This document shows, one piece after another, positions 47,779 to 56,494 of a DNA stretch of 64,000 bases. A program made the position numbers and the translations under genes. Within the stretch, counting starts at the first letter, position 1; each line of letters begins with the position of its first letter. The notes beneath the pieces are model-generated. The model saw nothing but the letters and a program-made list of their open reading frames with translations. It searched no databases and had not been told where the DNA came from. The DNA comes from Hamadaea tsunoensis DSM 44101 (lineage in GTDB: Bacteria; Actinomycetota; Actinomycetes; Mycobacteriales; Micromonosporaceae): positions 496,001 to 560,000 of the forward strand of contig NZ_AUAX01000002.1 in NCBI RefSeq assembly GCF_000428945.1, in the 5' to 3' direction.

Positions 47779-50075
47779 GGTGTCTCCTCCTGCGGTCGCG
47801 CCGGCGCGGCCGGCTCCACGGTGATCTGTACCCATGCCTCGGCCTGCGTCTGGGTCCGCAGCAGCGCCAGTTCACGGTTCCACTCGACGAACCGGCCCGA
47901 GCGCTCGGCGAGCTCGGCCAGCGGTCCTGGCCACAGCTCGGCGCGTACCTGCTCGTAGAAGACGCGCCATTCGCGCTGGACGCCGATCGAGCGCAGGACG
48001 CGGTCGGTGAACTCCTCCACGATCGCGAACAGCGCCCCGTTGGGCTCGGCGAAGATGTCCCGCAGGGTGTCCTCGCAGCGCTTGAGCGCATCCTGGTAGC
48101 TGACCTCCAGCATCTCCAGCATCTTCGCGTTGCTGACCGTGTCGACGTCCAGCGGCAGCTGGAAGGTCGGATGGTCGCTGTGCAGGCCGTCCAGGCAGGG
48201 CCGGATGCGGTGCTGGATGAAGCCGCGGTAGGCCAGCTCGAAGTCGGCGAGCATGTGCAGGCCGTAGCCGATCTCGGCGCCGACGAACTCCGAGGCGTTC
48301 TCGGGCACCCGGCCGGCGATGTCGAGCAGGACGTCCCGGCCGGTCGCCGAGCCGCCGTCCGAGTCACTGACCGAGTCACCCGCAACGCCCATGGCCACGA
48401 CCCGCGCCGAGCCGGCGAGCGGCGCCAGCTCGCCGGCGCCGCAGAGCACCTGCGCGATCTGCTCCTGCATCCAGGCCACCCGGGCCTTCAGCACGCCGTC
48501 GAGCTCCAGGAAGTGGCGCGACAGATGGGCCCGCGCCTCGTTCAGGAACTGGCCGTACGCGATGGCCCGGCCGCCGACCGCCGCGGCCCGGATCACGATG
48601 CCCTCCTCGTCGGGCAGGCCGTCGTCCTCGCCGGCCCGGCGGATCACCTCGGCCACGGCGCGGGCGAACTCACCGTCGGGTGCGTTGCGGCTGCCCTCCA
48701 ACGATTTGACCAGCTTGACCAGTGCCGTCGACATCTGCTCGTACGCGCTCTCGAACAGTTTCTGGAACAGCGGGAACCAGGAACTGCTGGGCTGGGACAG
48801 GGCCGCGACCCGGCCGGCCTCCGCCACGAGTGTGTTCAGCTCGTGCCGCAGTTCGGCGAGGTGGCGCAGGCGGTCGCCGAGCAGCAGGCCGTCGAGTTCG
48901 TCCACGTGCGCCAGCAGGTAGTCGACGATGGGGTCGAAGGCCGCGCTCACCTCGTCGGGCCGGGAGCAGTCCACCACCGTCGACCCGGCGACCTGGATCG
49001 GCGACCCGGCCACCTTTTCCTGGTAGCGGCGGGCGTTCGCGGAGTTGTCCCGGTCGGAGCTGCGCCGGTGGTTGATGATCAGGAACGAGCGCCGCTGCAT
49101 CGGGATCTCCGACAGCGCGTCGCGGGCCTGGGTGTAGAGGTCGATGTCGAAGTCCTGGATGTCGTCGCCGCCGGCTTTCGGCTCGCGGACGAACAGCACC
49201 ACGTCAACGTCGTCCTTCAGCGCCGACAGCAGGATCTTCGAGTCGCCCAGGTTGGTGTCGCCGAGGCCGGGCAGGTCGATGACGCCCAGCCCCTCGACGT
49301 CGGTGGCCGGGAAGTTCGTCGTGATCACCACGCGGCGTACCGCCCGGAAGGCGTGGTACTGCCGGCTGCCGGACGGGTCGTCCTGCGCCACGTACTCGCG
49401 GATCCGCTCGGCGCCGACGGTGAACGGCGACTCGCCGCCGATGAGGCCGCCGTACGCCCCGAAGTTCGCGTGGTACGCCCCGAGGTGCCGGTATTCGCTC
49501 GTGGCCCGCGGGTCGTCGCCGGTCAGCGCCGGCAGCGGATGGTCGGCGAAGTCGCGTACGGCGGTGGGGGCGGGGCCGAGGCCGAGGCGGCTGTAGTACG
49601 GCTCGATGACCTCCCGCAGGAAGGTCGTCTCGTCGTGCAGGAACACCTGGGCGCTGGGGTCCGCGCCCGGCCGGTGCTGGACGAGGCTGGCCACGCCGGT
49701 GCAGAAGCCGCCGTCCCCGTCGGGGATCTCGCGGGCGGTCAGGCCGGTGAGGCTCTGCAGGAAGCGGCTCTTGCCCATTCGCGCCCGGCCGACCATGCCG
49801 ACGTTGAGGGTCGTGCGCCCGAGGCGTACGCCGAGCCGGGCGAGTTCCGCCCGCTCGCCGCGCAGCCTGTCCTCCAGGCCCCGCATCGTGTTGCCGATGT
49901 CGAACAGGCGGTCGCGCGCCTCGATCTCGATGCGGCCCAGCAGATCCAGGCGGGCTTCGTCGAGCCGGGTCAGGGCGCTGCCGACCGCGGCGAGGTGGGA
50001 GTCGAGCGCTTCGAGCGAGGTGGCGTGCTCGCTGCGCCGGGCGAGAATCTGAGCGATCTTCTGTGACCGGGACAC
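47775..50075 (-). CDS. Dynamin-like large GTPase
   Basis: 766 residues from GTG 50075, 5 bases after GGAG; an in-frame GTG at 50141 would add 22 poorly supported residues. N-terminal ~90 residues are coiled-coil (LEALDSHLAAVGSALTRLDE). G1 GRARMGKSRF (96-105), G3 VIDLPGLGDTN (D267-x2-G), then VVLFVREPKAGGDDIQDFDI and RRSFLIINHRRS for G4. The C-terminal ~400 residues are helical with an ALVKLVKSLEG region, as in bacterial dynamin-like or DUF-linked GTPases. Dynamin-like proteins remodel membranes and some protect cells against phage lysis. First gene of a three-gene coupled operon. Confidence 0.85.
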   Translation of the reverse strand: MSRSQKIAQILARRSEHATSLEALDSHLAAVGSALTRLDEARLDLLGRIEIEARDRLFDIGNTMRGLEDRLRGERAELARLGVRLGRTTLNVGMVGRARMGKSRFLQSLTGLTAREIPDGDGGFCTGVASLVQHRPGADPSAQVFLHDETTFLREVIEPYYSRLGLGPAPTAVRDFADHPLPALTGDDPRATSEYRHLGAYHANFGAYGGLIGGESPFTVGAERIREYVAQDDPSGSRQYHAFRAVRRVVITTNFPATDVEGLGVIDLPGLGDTNLGDSKILLSALKDDVDVVLFVREPKAGGDDIQDFDIDLYTQARDALSEIPMQRRSFLIINHRRSSDRDNSANARRYQEKVAGSPIQVAGSTVVDCSRPDEVSAAFDPIVDYLLAHVDELDGLLLGDRLRHLAELRHELNTLVAEAGRVAALSQPSSSWFPLFQKLFESAYEQMSTALVKLVKSLEGSRNAPDGEFARAVAEVIRRAGEDDGLPDEEGIVIRAAAVGGRAIAYGQFLNEARAHLSRHFLELDGVLKARVAWMQEQIAQVLCGAGELAPLAGSARVVAMGVAGDSVSDSDGGSATGRDVLLDIAGRVPENASEFVGAEIGYGLHMLADFELAYRGFIQHRIRPCLDGLHSDHPTFQLPLDVDTVSNAKMLEMLEVSYQDALKRCEDTLRDIFAEPNGALFAIVEEFTDRVLRSIGVQREWRVFYEQVRAELWPGPLAELAERSGRFVEWNRELALLRTQTQAEAWVQITVEPAAPARPQEETP

Positions 50076-50282
50076 CAGCGCTCCGTCGGGAGATCCATCG
50101 TGGAATGGTTCCTGCTGGCGTGATGCTGTCACGCGGGCCACCGGTGGTCACATCCTGTGATCGCACGGATACTCCGGCCGATCCGCGTAGCCCGATGGCG
50201 GACGGCCGTTTCGCGACACCGCCCCGAGCGAAAAGGCGTGCCCGGCCACCAGTTCGACCACTGTGGACGACCCGAACAGATC

Positions 50283-50314
50283 GGGGGGAGCGCGCCGGTC
50301 GGCGCACTCCCCCC
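50283..50314 (-). terminator. Hairpin terminator after the homospermidine operon
   Basis: GGGGGGAG-C-GCGCC pairs with GGCGC-A-CTCCCCCC around GGTC, 28 bases past the stop at 50342. The rest of 50076-50341 shows no gene and must hold the promoter of the dynamin-like operon. Confidence 0.75.
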
Positions 50315-50341
50315 TCATGGCCCTCTACGCGGACAGAACCC

Positions 50342-51811
50342 TTACGCGACGAGGAAGTTGCGGAACGCCCACGGGTGCTGGTCGTCCGCCTTGCCCGGCC
50401 GGTACTGCTCGAACGGCTCGTAGGCCGCCGACTCCGGCTTCCAGTCCGTCTGCACCGACGGGACCTTGCCCAGGTACGGGTTGGCGACCGCGAGGACCTC
50501 GTTGTGGTCGAGGTCGTCGGGGACGCAGAAGCCCTGGTTGGGGTTCTTGACGATCCAGAAGACCGCGCCCAGCACCGAGGCGGCCACCTGCAGGGTGGTG
50601 GCGTTCTGGTGCGGCACCAGCGTGCGCGACTCGTGGATGTCCAGCTGCGAGCCGACCCACCAGCCGTTCAGGTCGTGGCCCAGCAGGAGTACGCCGAGCT
50701 CGTCCATCCCGTCGGTGATCTCGTCGTTCATGATGCGCTGCTCGGTCTGCAGCTGGTACCCGGTCATCCGGCACTCGTAGAGCGAGTTCATCGCGGCGTC
50801 GGTCGGCAGGTACGCGTAGTGCACCGTGGGGCGGTAGGTCGCGAGGCCGTCCTCCCACACGGTGAGGTGGTCGGAGATGGTGAACGCCTCGCCGTGCCGC
50901 ACGACCATGCCGATGATCGGGCCGCCGACCGGCACCCAGGAGCGCACGTAGGTGGTGATGCCGGTCTGGGCCAGGCAGATCTGGTTCTGCGGACCCGACT
51001 CGTGCGTGTACGCGTGCTGCGGCAGCTCCGGCTCGTGCGTACCCCAGCCGAGCTCGGCGGGGGCGATGCCCTCCTCGTAGAAGCCCTCGACCGACCAGGT
51101 GTTCACGAACTCGCCGACGAGCTTCGGCTTGTCCGAGATCTGGGTGTCGCGCTCGGAGATGTGGATCACCTTCGTGCCGGTGAGCTGGCCGAGCTTCGCG
51201 TAGTCCCGGGACGCCAGGGCGGCCTCGAACTCCTCGCGGCGACCGGCGTCGATGTCACCGGCGTCGCCGCGCAGGATGGCGGCGGTGATGTCCTCCAGGG
51301 CGACCTTGGTCCAGTGCGACACCAGGCCCGGGTTGGCGCCGTGCTCGACGACCGCGGTCGGGCCGTCGGGGCGCCACGACTTCGCCCGCTCGCGCAGCTT
51401 CATGTGCCGGGCGTAGAGCGTACGCGCCTGCGGCGTGGTCGCCTGCTGGTCGGCGTACGGGTCCCAGAGCTCGACCGACGTGTCGACGTAGAGCACGTCG
51501 TTGTCCTGGCACCACTGGATGATCTCGACCGTGTCGATGTTCCACGCGAGGTTGATCAGCAGGTCGCCGGCACCGAGGTGGGCGGCCAGGGTCTCGTGGA
51601 TGTTCTCCGGCGTGATCTTCGTACGCGAGTACCGCGCACCCGCTGCCAGCGTGCCCGGAATGGTGCCCGACAGGTCCTCGAAGTCCATCACCGTCAGCTT
51701 GGCGAAGTCCATGTCGAGGTGCCGCAGCAGCAACGGCTGGAGGCACTGCGAAACCGACCCGCAGCCCAGGAGCAGGATGCGGCCGTCGAAGCGGAGTTGG
51801 GGACTGGTCAC
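50342..51811 (-). CDS. hss: Homospermidine synthase
   Basis: 489 residues. N-terminal Rossmann fold GRILLLGCGSVSQCLQPLLL with nucleotide-binding GCGSVSQ, then INLAWNIDTVEIIQWCQDND, VVEHGANPGLVSHWTKVALE and the C-terminal catalytic blocks GWGTHEPELPQHAYTHESGP and CLAQTGITTYVRSWVPVGGP. Bacterial homospermidine synthase uses NAD to make sym-homospermidine from putrescine. ATG overlaps the decarboxylase stop in ATGA. Together with that gene it forms a two-step polyamine pathway from ornithine. Confidence 0.9.
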   Translation of the reverse strand: MTSPQLRFDGRILLLGCGSVSQCLQPLLLRHLDMDFAKLTVMDFEDLSGTIPGTLAAGARYSRTKITPENIHETLAAHLGAGDLLINLAWNIDTVEIIQWCQDNDVLYVDTSVELWDPYADQQATTPQARTLYARHMKLRERAKSWRPDGPTAVVEHGANPGLVSHWTKVALEDITAAILRGDAGDIDAGRREEFEAALASRDYAKLGQLTGTKVIHISERDTQISDKPKLVGEFVNTWSVEGFYEEGIAPAELGWGTHEPELPQHAYTHESGPQNQICLAQTGITTYVRSWVPVGGPIIGMVVRHGEAFTISDHLTVWEDGLATYRPTVHYAYLPTDAAMNSLYECRMTGYQLQTEQRIMNDEITDGMDELGVLLLGHDLNGWWVGSQLDIHESRTLVPHQNATTLQVAASVLGAVFWIVKNPNQGFCVPDDLDHNEVLAVANPYLGKVPSVQTDWKPESAAYEPFEQYRPGKADDQHPWAFRNFLVA

Positions 51812-52965
51812 GTGCGGTCTCCGATGCAGATGGTGGCTAGTGGTGCGAACCCGTTGAAGCCGTTGGACGAATATGTGGTGGTGTACGCGCCGGTGTTGAG
51901 GATCTCGACGTGGTCACCGGTGTGCAGGGCGAGCGGCAGCTCGTACGGGGTGGTGCGGTACAGGACGTCGACGCTGTCGCAGGTCGGCCCGGCGATCGCG
52001 GTCGGCCCGGTGGCCGTGCCGTCGTGCCGGGTGACGATCCGGTAGCGGATCGCCTCGCCCTCGGTCTCCGCGAGCCCGCCGAACCGGCCGACGTCGAGGT
52101 AGACCCAGCGCGAATCGTCCGTGTACGACTTGCGGGCGACCAGCACGACGCTGGCCCGCAAGGTGCCCGCCTCGGCCGCGATGTACCGGCCGGGTTCGGC
52201 CCCGATCCGCAGCGGAATGCCGGGGAAGTGCCGCCCGACGGCCGCGTGGATGACCGAGCCGAAATCCTCGATGGGCGGCACCGGGTCCGCGTACGCGACC
52301 GGGAAGCCACCGCCCAGGTTGAGGAAGTCGAGCTCGACGCCGTGTTCACGGACCTGCGCGAAGACGCCGGCCGCCTGGGCGATGCTCGGTTCCCAGCTGT
52401 GCGGGTCGAGCTGCTGCGAACCGACGTGGAACGACACGCCGATCGGCGTGAGCCCGAGCCCGGACGCCGCGACGAGCAGGTCGACGGCCATCGCCGGGGA
52501 GCAGCCGAACTTGCGGCTGAGCGGCCACTGGGCGCCGTCGCTGGAGGCGAGCAGTCGGCAGAACACCTCCGCCCCGGGCGCGTACGCGGCGATCTGATGC
52601 AGTTGATCTTCGGAGTCGAAGACGAACATGCGGACGCCGCGCTCGTACGCGTACCGGATGTCGGCGGGTTTCTTGATGGTGTTGCCGTACGACAGGCGTC
52701 GGGGATCGACGCCCTCGGCGAGGCAGATGTCGATCTCGGCCGGACTGGCCACGTCGAAGGAGGAACCGCTGCCGGCCAGAAGCCGGATGATGTTCGGCTC
52801 GGGATTCGCCTTCACGGCGTAGAAGATCTGCGTCTGGGGAAACGCGCCGGCGAGCCTGCGGTATTGGTGCTTGGCTACGTTGGGATCGAGAAGCAGGAAC
52901 GGAGTCTCGGGCAGGCCGGGAGGGTCGGTGCCGGTGAGTCCGTCGACGTTGGTCTCACTGATCAT
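51808..52965 (-). CDS. PLP-dependent ornithine decarboxylase, group IV type
   Basis: 385 residues. Alanine-racemase fold: FYAVKANPEPNIIRLLAGSG has the PLP lysine (K in VKAN), then SGSSFDVASPAEIDICLAEG, RLSYGNTIKKPADIRYAYER, SFHVGSQQ and EPGRYIAAEAG (the EPGR phosphate-binding motif); GPTCDSVDVLYR holds the catalytic Cys-Asp at the dimer interface. That CDS(V)D pattern suits ornithine/lysine decarboxylases rather than DapF-linked DAP decarboxylase. Produces putrescine for the coupled homospermidine synthase. Confidence 0.9.
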   Translation of the reverse strand: MISETNVDGLTGTDPPGLPETPFLLLDPNVAKHQYRRLAGAFPQTQIFYAVKANPEPNIIRLLAGSGSSFDVASPAEIDICLAEGVDPRRLSYGNTIKKPADIRYAYERGVRMFVFDSEDQLHQIAAYAPGAEVFCRLLASSDGAQWPLSRKFGCSPAMAVDLLVAASGLGLTPIGVSFHVGSQQLDPHSWEPSIAQAAGVFAQVREHGVELDFLNLGGGFPVAYADPVPPIEDFGSVIHAAVGRHFPGIPLRIGAEPGRYIAAEAGTLRASVVLVARKSYTDDSRWVYLDVGRFGGLAETEGEAIRYRIVTRHDGTATGPTAIAGPTCDSVDVLYRTTPYELPLALHTGDHVEILNTGAYTTTYSSNGFNGFAPLATICIGDRT

Positions 52966-53158
52966 TCCTCGCTAGTACCTCCGATGAGTCGCCTACAGGG
53001 ACCGCATGAGAACGGCCGGATGAGAGTACACGGCGCGGATGAACAACCACGGGGCGCGGTGACTTTCGGCGGCACAGGCCCCGAACGAGGTTTCGGCGCC
53101 GTTCGTCCGGCGCGTCCCACTCGCGCGGACCGGCCGGCAAGATCGTTATCGTGCCCTC

Positions 53159-54004
53159 ATGACCGTACGCGAACTCACCGACCGCGCCGAGGCCCTCGCG
53201 CTGCTGCGCCGGCATCCCGAGCGGCACCTGCTCGGCCTCGGCGACCTGGACGACGCGTTCTGGCCCGATACGCGGGTGCTCGCCGGGTACGGCCAGGCGA
53301 TCGTGATCTACACCGGCCTCAGCGAGCCGGTGGTCCTGGCGGTGGCGGACCCGGCCGTGGAAGATCCGGCCGTGGAGGATCCAGCCGCCGGGGACACGGG
53401 AGACGACGGCATCGCGCGGCTGGCCGCCGAGGCCGACCTGCCGCCCCGGTTCTACAGCCACCTCTCCCCCGCCGCGGCCGCCGCCCTGCGCGACCGTGAC
53501 GGGCGGGCCCGGTACCACGTCGCCGTCGAGGACGAGTACGCGCTGATGTCCGCGCCCGGTGCCACCTTCACCGGACTGGGCGAGGACCTGCGGGTGAGTG
53601 CCCTCACCGCCAGTGATCTACCTGACATCCAGGAACTGCAGGACGAGGTGCACCCCGGCGGCGGCTTCTTCGAGGCGATCATGCTCCGCTCCGGTCCCTA
53701 CCGCGGCCTGCGTCTCGACGGCCGCCTCGTCGCCATGGCCGGCTGCCACGTCTTCTCCCGTCAGCAGCGGGTGGCGGTCCTCGGCAACATCGCCACGCGG
53801 CCCGCGTACCGGCGAAGGGGTCTGGCGGAGGCGGTGACCGCGCGGCTGTGCGCGGACCTCGCGCCCGACGTGGATCTGGTGGGGCTGACGGTGTCGACGG
53901 CGAACGCGGCGGCGGTGGGCTGTTACCGCAAGCTCGGCTTCACGACGGCGGCCCAGGTGCTCGGCGCGCGCTGCACCCTCGACCAGGGCCCACCCTCCGC
54001 ATGA
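53159..54004 (+). CDS. GNAT-family N-acetyltransferase
   Basis: 281 residues. The N-terminal half has an Ala/Asp/Pro repeat linker (DPAVEDPAVEDPAAGD) from a 15-bp DNA repeat. C-terminal GNAT domain: MAGCHVFSRQQRVAVLGNIA, then the acetyl-CoA motif RPAYRRRGLAEAVTARLCAD and GLTVSTANAAAVGCYRKLGF. Resembles the FeeM/GNAT subgroup with an N-terminal regulatory half. Acceptor unknown. A TTATCG-like -10 close to the ATG suggests a leaderless mRNA. Confidence 0.88.
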   Translation: MTVRELTDRAEALALLRRHPERHLLGLGDLDDAFWPDTRVLAGYGQAIVIYTGLSEPVVLAVADPAVEDPAVEDPAAGDTGDDGIARLAAEADLPPRFYSHLSPAAAAALRDRDGRARYHVAVEDEYALMSAPGATFTGLGEDLRVSALTASDLPDIQELQDEVHPGGGFFEAIMLRSGPYRGLRLDGRLVAMAGCHVFSRQQRVAVLGNIATRPAYRRRGLAEAVTARLCADLAPDVDLVGLTVSTANAAAVGCYRKLGFTTAAQVLGARCTLDQGPPSA

Positions 54005-54174
54005 ACCCAGCCGCCCGCCGAGGGAACCCGGACGGCGGAGGCTCGGGTCGCCGACCTGGGTGTCGGTGGTTTATGCCGCCGTGACCTGGGTAGCATCGCC
54101 GGTGGCCGGCTACCCGGGACCGGCCGGACCGCAACCCCAGAGCTGCACCGCACCCGTGATTTCGGAGTTGACCC

Positions 54175-54573
54175 GTGGTACGGCAACGTTCCGTCGACAT
54201 CAGCCTGCCCCGCGCCGACTCGGCCGGCGGGGTGGCCCGGCGCATGGCGCGCAACACGCTGGCCCGCTGGGGTGTGCTCGACGAGTCCGTGCTGGAGACC
54301 GTCGACATCCTGATCAGCGAGCTGGCGACCAACGCCGTCCGGCACACCACGGGCGCGATCGCGCTGTCGCTCGTCCTCGACGCCGGGCTGCTCACGATCA
54401 ACGTCGCCGACCAGTCGGGCCACCCGCCAGTCCTGCGCGAACCGAGCATCGACGGCGGTTTCGGCCTGCGTCTCGTCGAGGCCCTCGCGGAACGGTGGGG
54501 CGTACGCGACCACCTGGGCCGGGCCAAGACTGTCTGGGCCACGATCCTCGTCCCCGAGGACGACACCGAATGA
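54175..54573 (+). CDS. HATPase_c anti-sigma-like ATP-binding protein
   Basis: 132 residues, GTG start. N-box ISELATNAVRHTTGAIALSL and G-box GGFGLRLVEALAERWG of the GHKL/RsbW-SpoIIAB family. Such actinobacterial proteins act as serine kinases of anti-sigma antagonists or bind sigma factors. No partner STAS or sigma gene adjoins it; the membrane sigma/propeller at 7511 is too distant to assign. Confidence 0.9.
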   Translation: MVRQRSVDISLPRADSAGGVARRMARNTLARWGVLDESVLETVDILISELATNAVRHTTGAIALSLVLDAGLLTINVADQSGHPPVLREPSIDGGFGLRLVEALAERWGVRDHLGRAKTVWATILVPEDDTE

Positions 54574-54600
54574 CGACGACACCAGGCTGCGGCCGGTTCG

Positions 54601-55539
54601 TTACCGGGCGTCCTCGCCGATCGACAGGGCCCGCACGCTGAACGGCGGTACCGTCGTGCCGATCCGCCGCGCGCCGAAGCGCGAGTTGACCATCAGCAGC
54701 CGGCCGCCCAGGTAGGCGCAGGTGGTCGGGGTGTCCTCGGCGGACTGCGGCCACCGCCGCTCCAGCCGCACGGCGTGCGCGTCGGCGGAGAGCACCAGCT
54801 CGGAGACGTAGTAGTCCGCCCCGCCGTCGGCACGGTCGACGTTGTCGCAGGTGTAGAGGCGGTCGCCGACCACGACCATGCCGTCGGCGGCGATCCGCAG
54901 GTCCAGCCGGACCGCCTGCCCGGTCGCGGTGTCGACCCGCCACAGGACCTCGCTGCCCTGGGCCGCGACGATCAGCGTCGCACCGTCGTGCACCGCGACG
55001 ATGCCGTTCAGGTAGGGGGTCGGCGCACCGTCGTCCAGATGCGCCCATGCGACCGGATCGCCGAGCCGTCCGTCGCTGATGGACAGCCGCCACACCACCG
55101 GCCGCGCCGAGTCGGTCACGTACGCGTACCCGTGGGCGACGCAGACGTCGTTCAGCAGTGTTTCGTCGCTCGGTACGCGTACCCGGCCGACGATCCGGGC
55201 CGTGCGGAGGTCGAACGCGAAGATCCAGCCGGTGTCCGACCCGGCGGCGATCAGCGTGTCGCCGTCGACGGTCAGCCCCAGGACGCTGCTCGGGCCGGGA
55301 AGACCAGCCGGGCTCTGGGGGTCGGCCGGGCTCAGGGGATCGGCCGGGCCCTGCGGGTCAGCCGGGCTGTGGAGATCGGCCGGGGCGGTGGCCCACACCT
55401 CCAGCTCGGGCTGATCGGTCCTGCCCCGGTAGATGGTGCCGTTCGCCGAGCTGCCGACGTAGAAGGTGACGCCGTCCGGGTCCTCGGTGATGCCCTCCGG
55501 GAAGACGTCGTCGCCCGGCAGCAGGTAGGTCTCGATCAC
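54601..55539 (-). CDS. SMP-30/gluconolactonase-like beta-propeller
   Basis: 312 residues from GTG 55539 (GAGCGGG upstream). Propeller blades show as DPDGVTFYVGSSANGTIYRG, SDTGWIFAFDLRTARIVGRV, ALCVAHGYAYVTDSARPVVW-type NHL repeats (NDVCVAHGYAYVTDSARPVV) and LNGIVAVHDGATLIVAAQGS. Residues ~55-85 are a repetitive SPADPQ/GPADPL linker made by an 18-bp DNA repeat. Family enzymes hydrolyse lactones; the substrate is unknown. No signal peptide. Confidence 0.75.
   Translation of the reverse strand: MIETYLLPGDDVFPEGITEDPDGVTFYVGSSANGTIYRGRTDQPELEVWATAPADLHSPADPQGPADPLSPADPQSPAGLPGPSSVLGLTVDGDTLIAAGSDTGWIFAFDLRTARIVGRVRVPSDETLLNDVCVAHGYAYVTDSARPVVWRLSISDGRLGDPVAWAHLDDGAPTPYLNGIVAVHDGATLIVAAQGSEVLWRVDTATGQAVRLDLRIAADGMVVVGDRLYTCDNVDRADGGADYYVSELVLSADAHAVRLERRWPQSAEDTPTTCAYLGGRLLMVNSRFGARRIGTTVPPFSVRALSIGEDAR
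55307..55378 (-). repeat. 4 x 18-bp tandem repeat encoding an S/P/A/D/Q linker
   Basis: Plus-strand units begin GCCGGGCTCTGGGGGTCG, with four copies differing at a few bases. In frame in the SMP-30-like gene they give hexapeptides of the SPADPQ type. Confidence 0.8.
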
Positions 55540-55594
55540 CCGCTCGACAGTAGCCCGGCGGCGGCCCTCCGGCGAACGGGCGCTCCCGTCCGCC

Positions 55595-56407
55595 TCAGTG
55601 GACGGACGGCGCGGCGAGCCAGGCGAAGATCTCCGCGTACACGTCGGGACCGGGCAGGTGGCCGCCGGTGAAGACGTGATCGGCCGCCCCGGGGATGTGC
55701 GCGAGCAGGTACTCCGCGTGGTCCGCGGGGACGAACGGGTCGTCGGTGCCGCGCCAGATCCCGACCGGTACGCCGATCGCCTCCAGCGCGAACCCCCACG
55801 GCTGGACGAAGGCGAGACGGTCGTCGATCCAGCCGTCGATGTCGTCCACAAAGGTCGCCCGGAGCCGGGCCATCGCGTCGGGGTTGTCGCGGGCGAAGGG
55901 TTCCGGCTCGTCGGGCGCCTCCGGGCCGCCGTCGGCGACGTTCGCCAGGATGGCGGCCGCGGTCTCGGCGAGTTGGACCCGCTCGTCGGCCTCGTCGCGG
56001 GGCGGCGTACCGGGTTCGGCGGGTCTGATGCCGGACACCACGGCGCACCGCGTGACCCGGTCGGCGAGCAGGGCGGCGCAGGCCAGGGCGTGCGGGCCGC
56101 CACCCGAGCCGCCCAGCACCCCGAACTGCGCCCACCCGTACGCGTCCGCGAGCGACCGGGTGTCGTCCGCGACGTCGGCGACGGTGCGCCCGAACCTCCG
56201 GGTCGAACCCCCGTAACCGGGCCGGTCGTACGCGAGCACCCGCAGCGGGCCGCGTTCCATCGCGTCGACCAGCCGGGGCCGCCGCCACCGGCTGCTCGGC
56301 GTTCCCCCGTGCGAGATGACGGGGTGGCCGTCGGCCGGGCCGTAGAGGCAGTAGCGCAGCACGGAGCCGTCGGCCCGCACCAGTTGATGGGTCGCCGGCA
56401 GCGTCAC
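55595..56407 (-). CDS. Alpha/beta hydrolase
   Basis: 270 residues from GTG 56407 (GGGGAAG upstream). HVISHGGTPSSRWR-like oxyanion loop (PVISHGGTPSSR), LAYDRPGYGGSTRR, nucleophile elbow GGSGGGPHA (GxSxG), acid WRGTDDPFVP and catalytic histidine FTGGHLPGPD. Cytoplasmic, substrate unknown. Divergent from the NmrA-like gene at 56495. Confidence 0.9.
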   Translation of the reverse strand: MTLPATHQLVRADGSVLRYCLYGPADGHPVISHGGTPSSRWRRPRLVDAMERGPLRVLAYDRPGYGGSTRRFGRTVADVADDTRSLADAYGWAQFGVLGGSGGGPHALACAALLADRVTRCAVVSGIRPAEPGTPPRDEADERVQLAETAAAILANVADGGPEAPDEPEPFARDNPDAMARLRATFVDDIDGWIDDRLAFVQPWGFALEAIGVPVGIWRGTDDPFVPADHAEYLLAHIPGAADHVFTGGHLPGPDVYAEIFAWLAAPSVH

Positions 56408-56494
56408 GACGTCTTCCCCAGGCTCTGCGCGGTCATGGTCACCACGCCATCCAAGCGGTCCGGCAGGCTCACGGCAACCCGCTATCCTGGCCGG

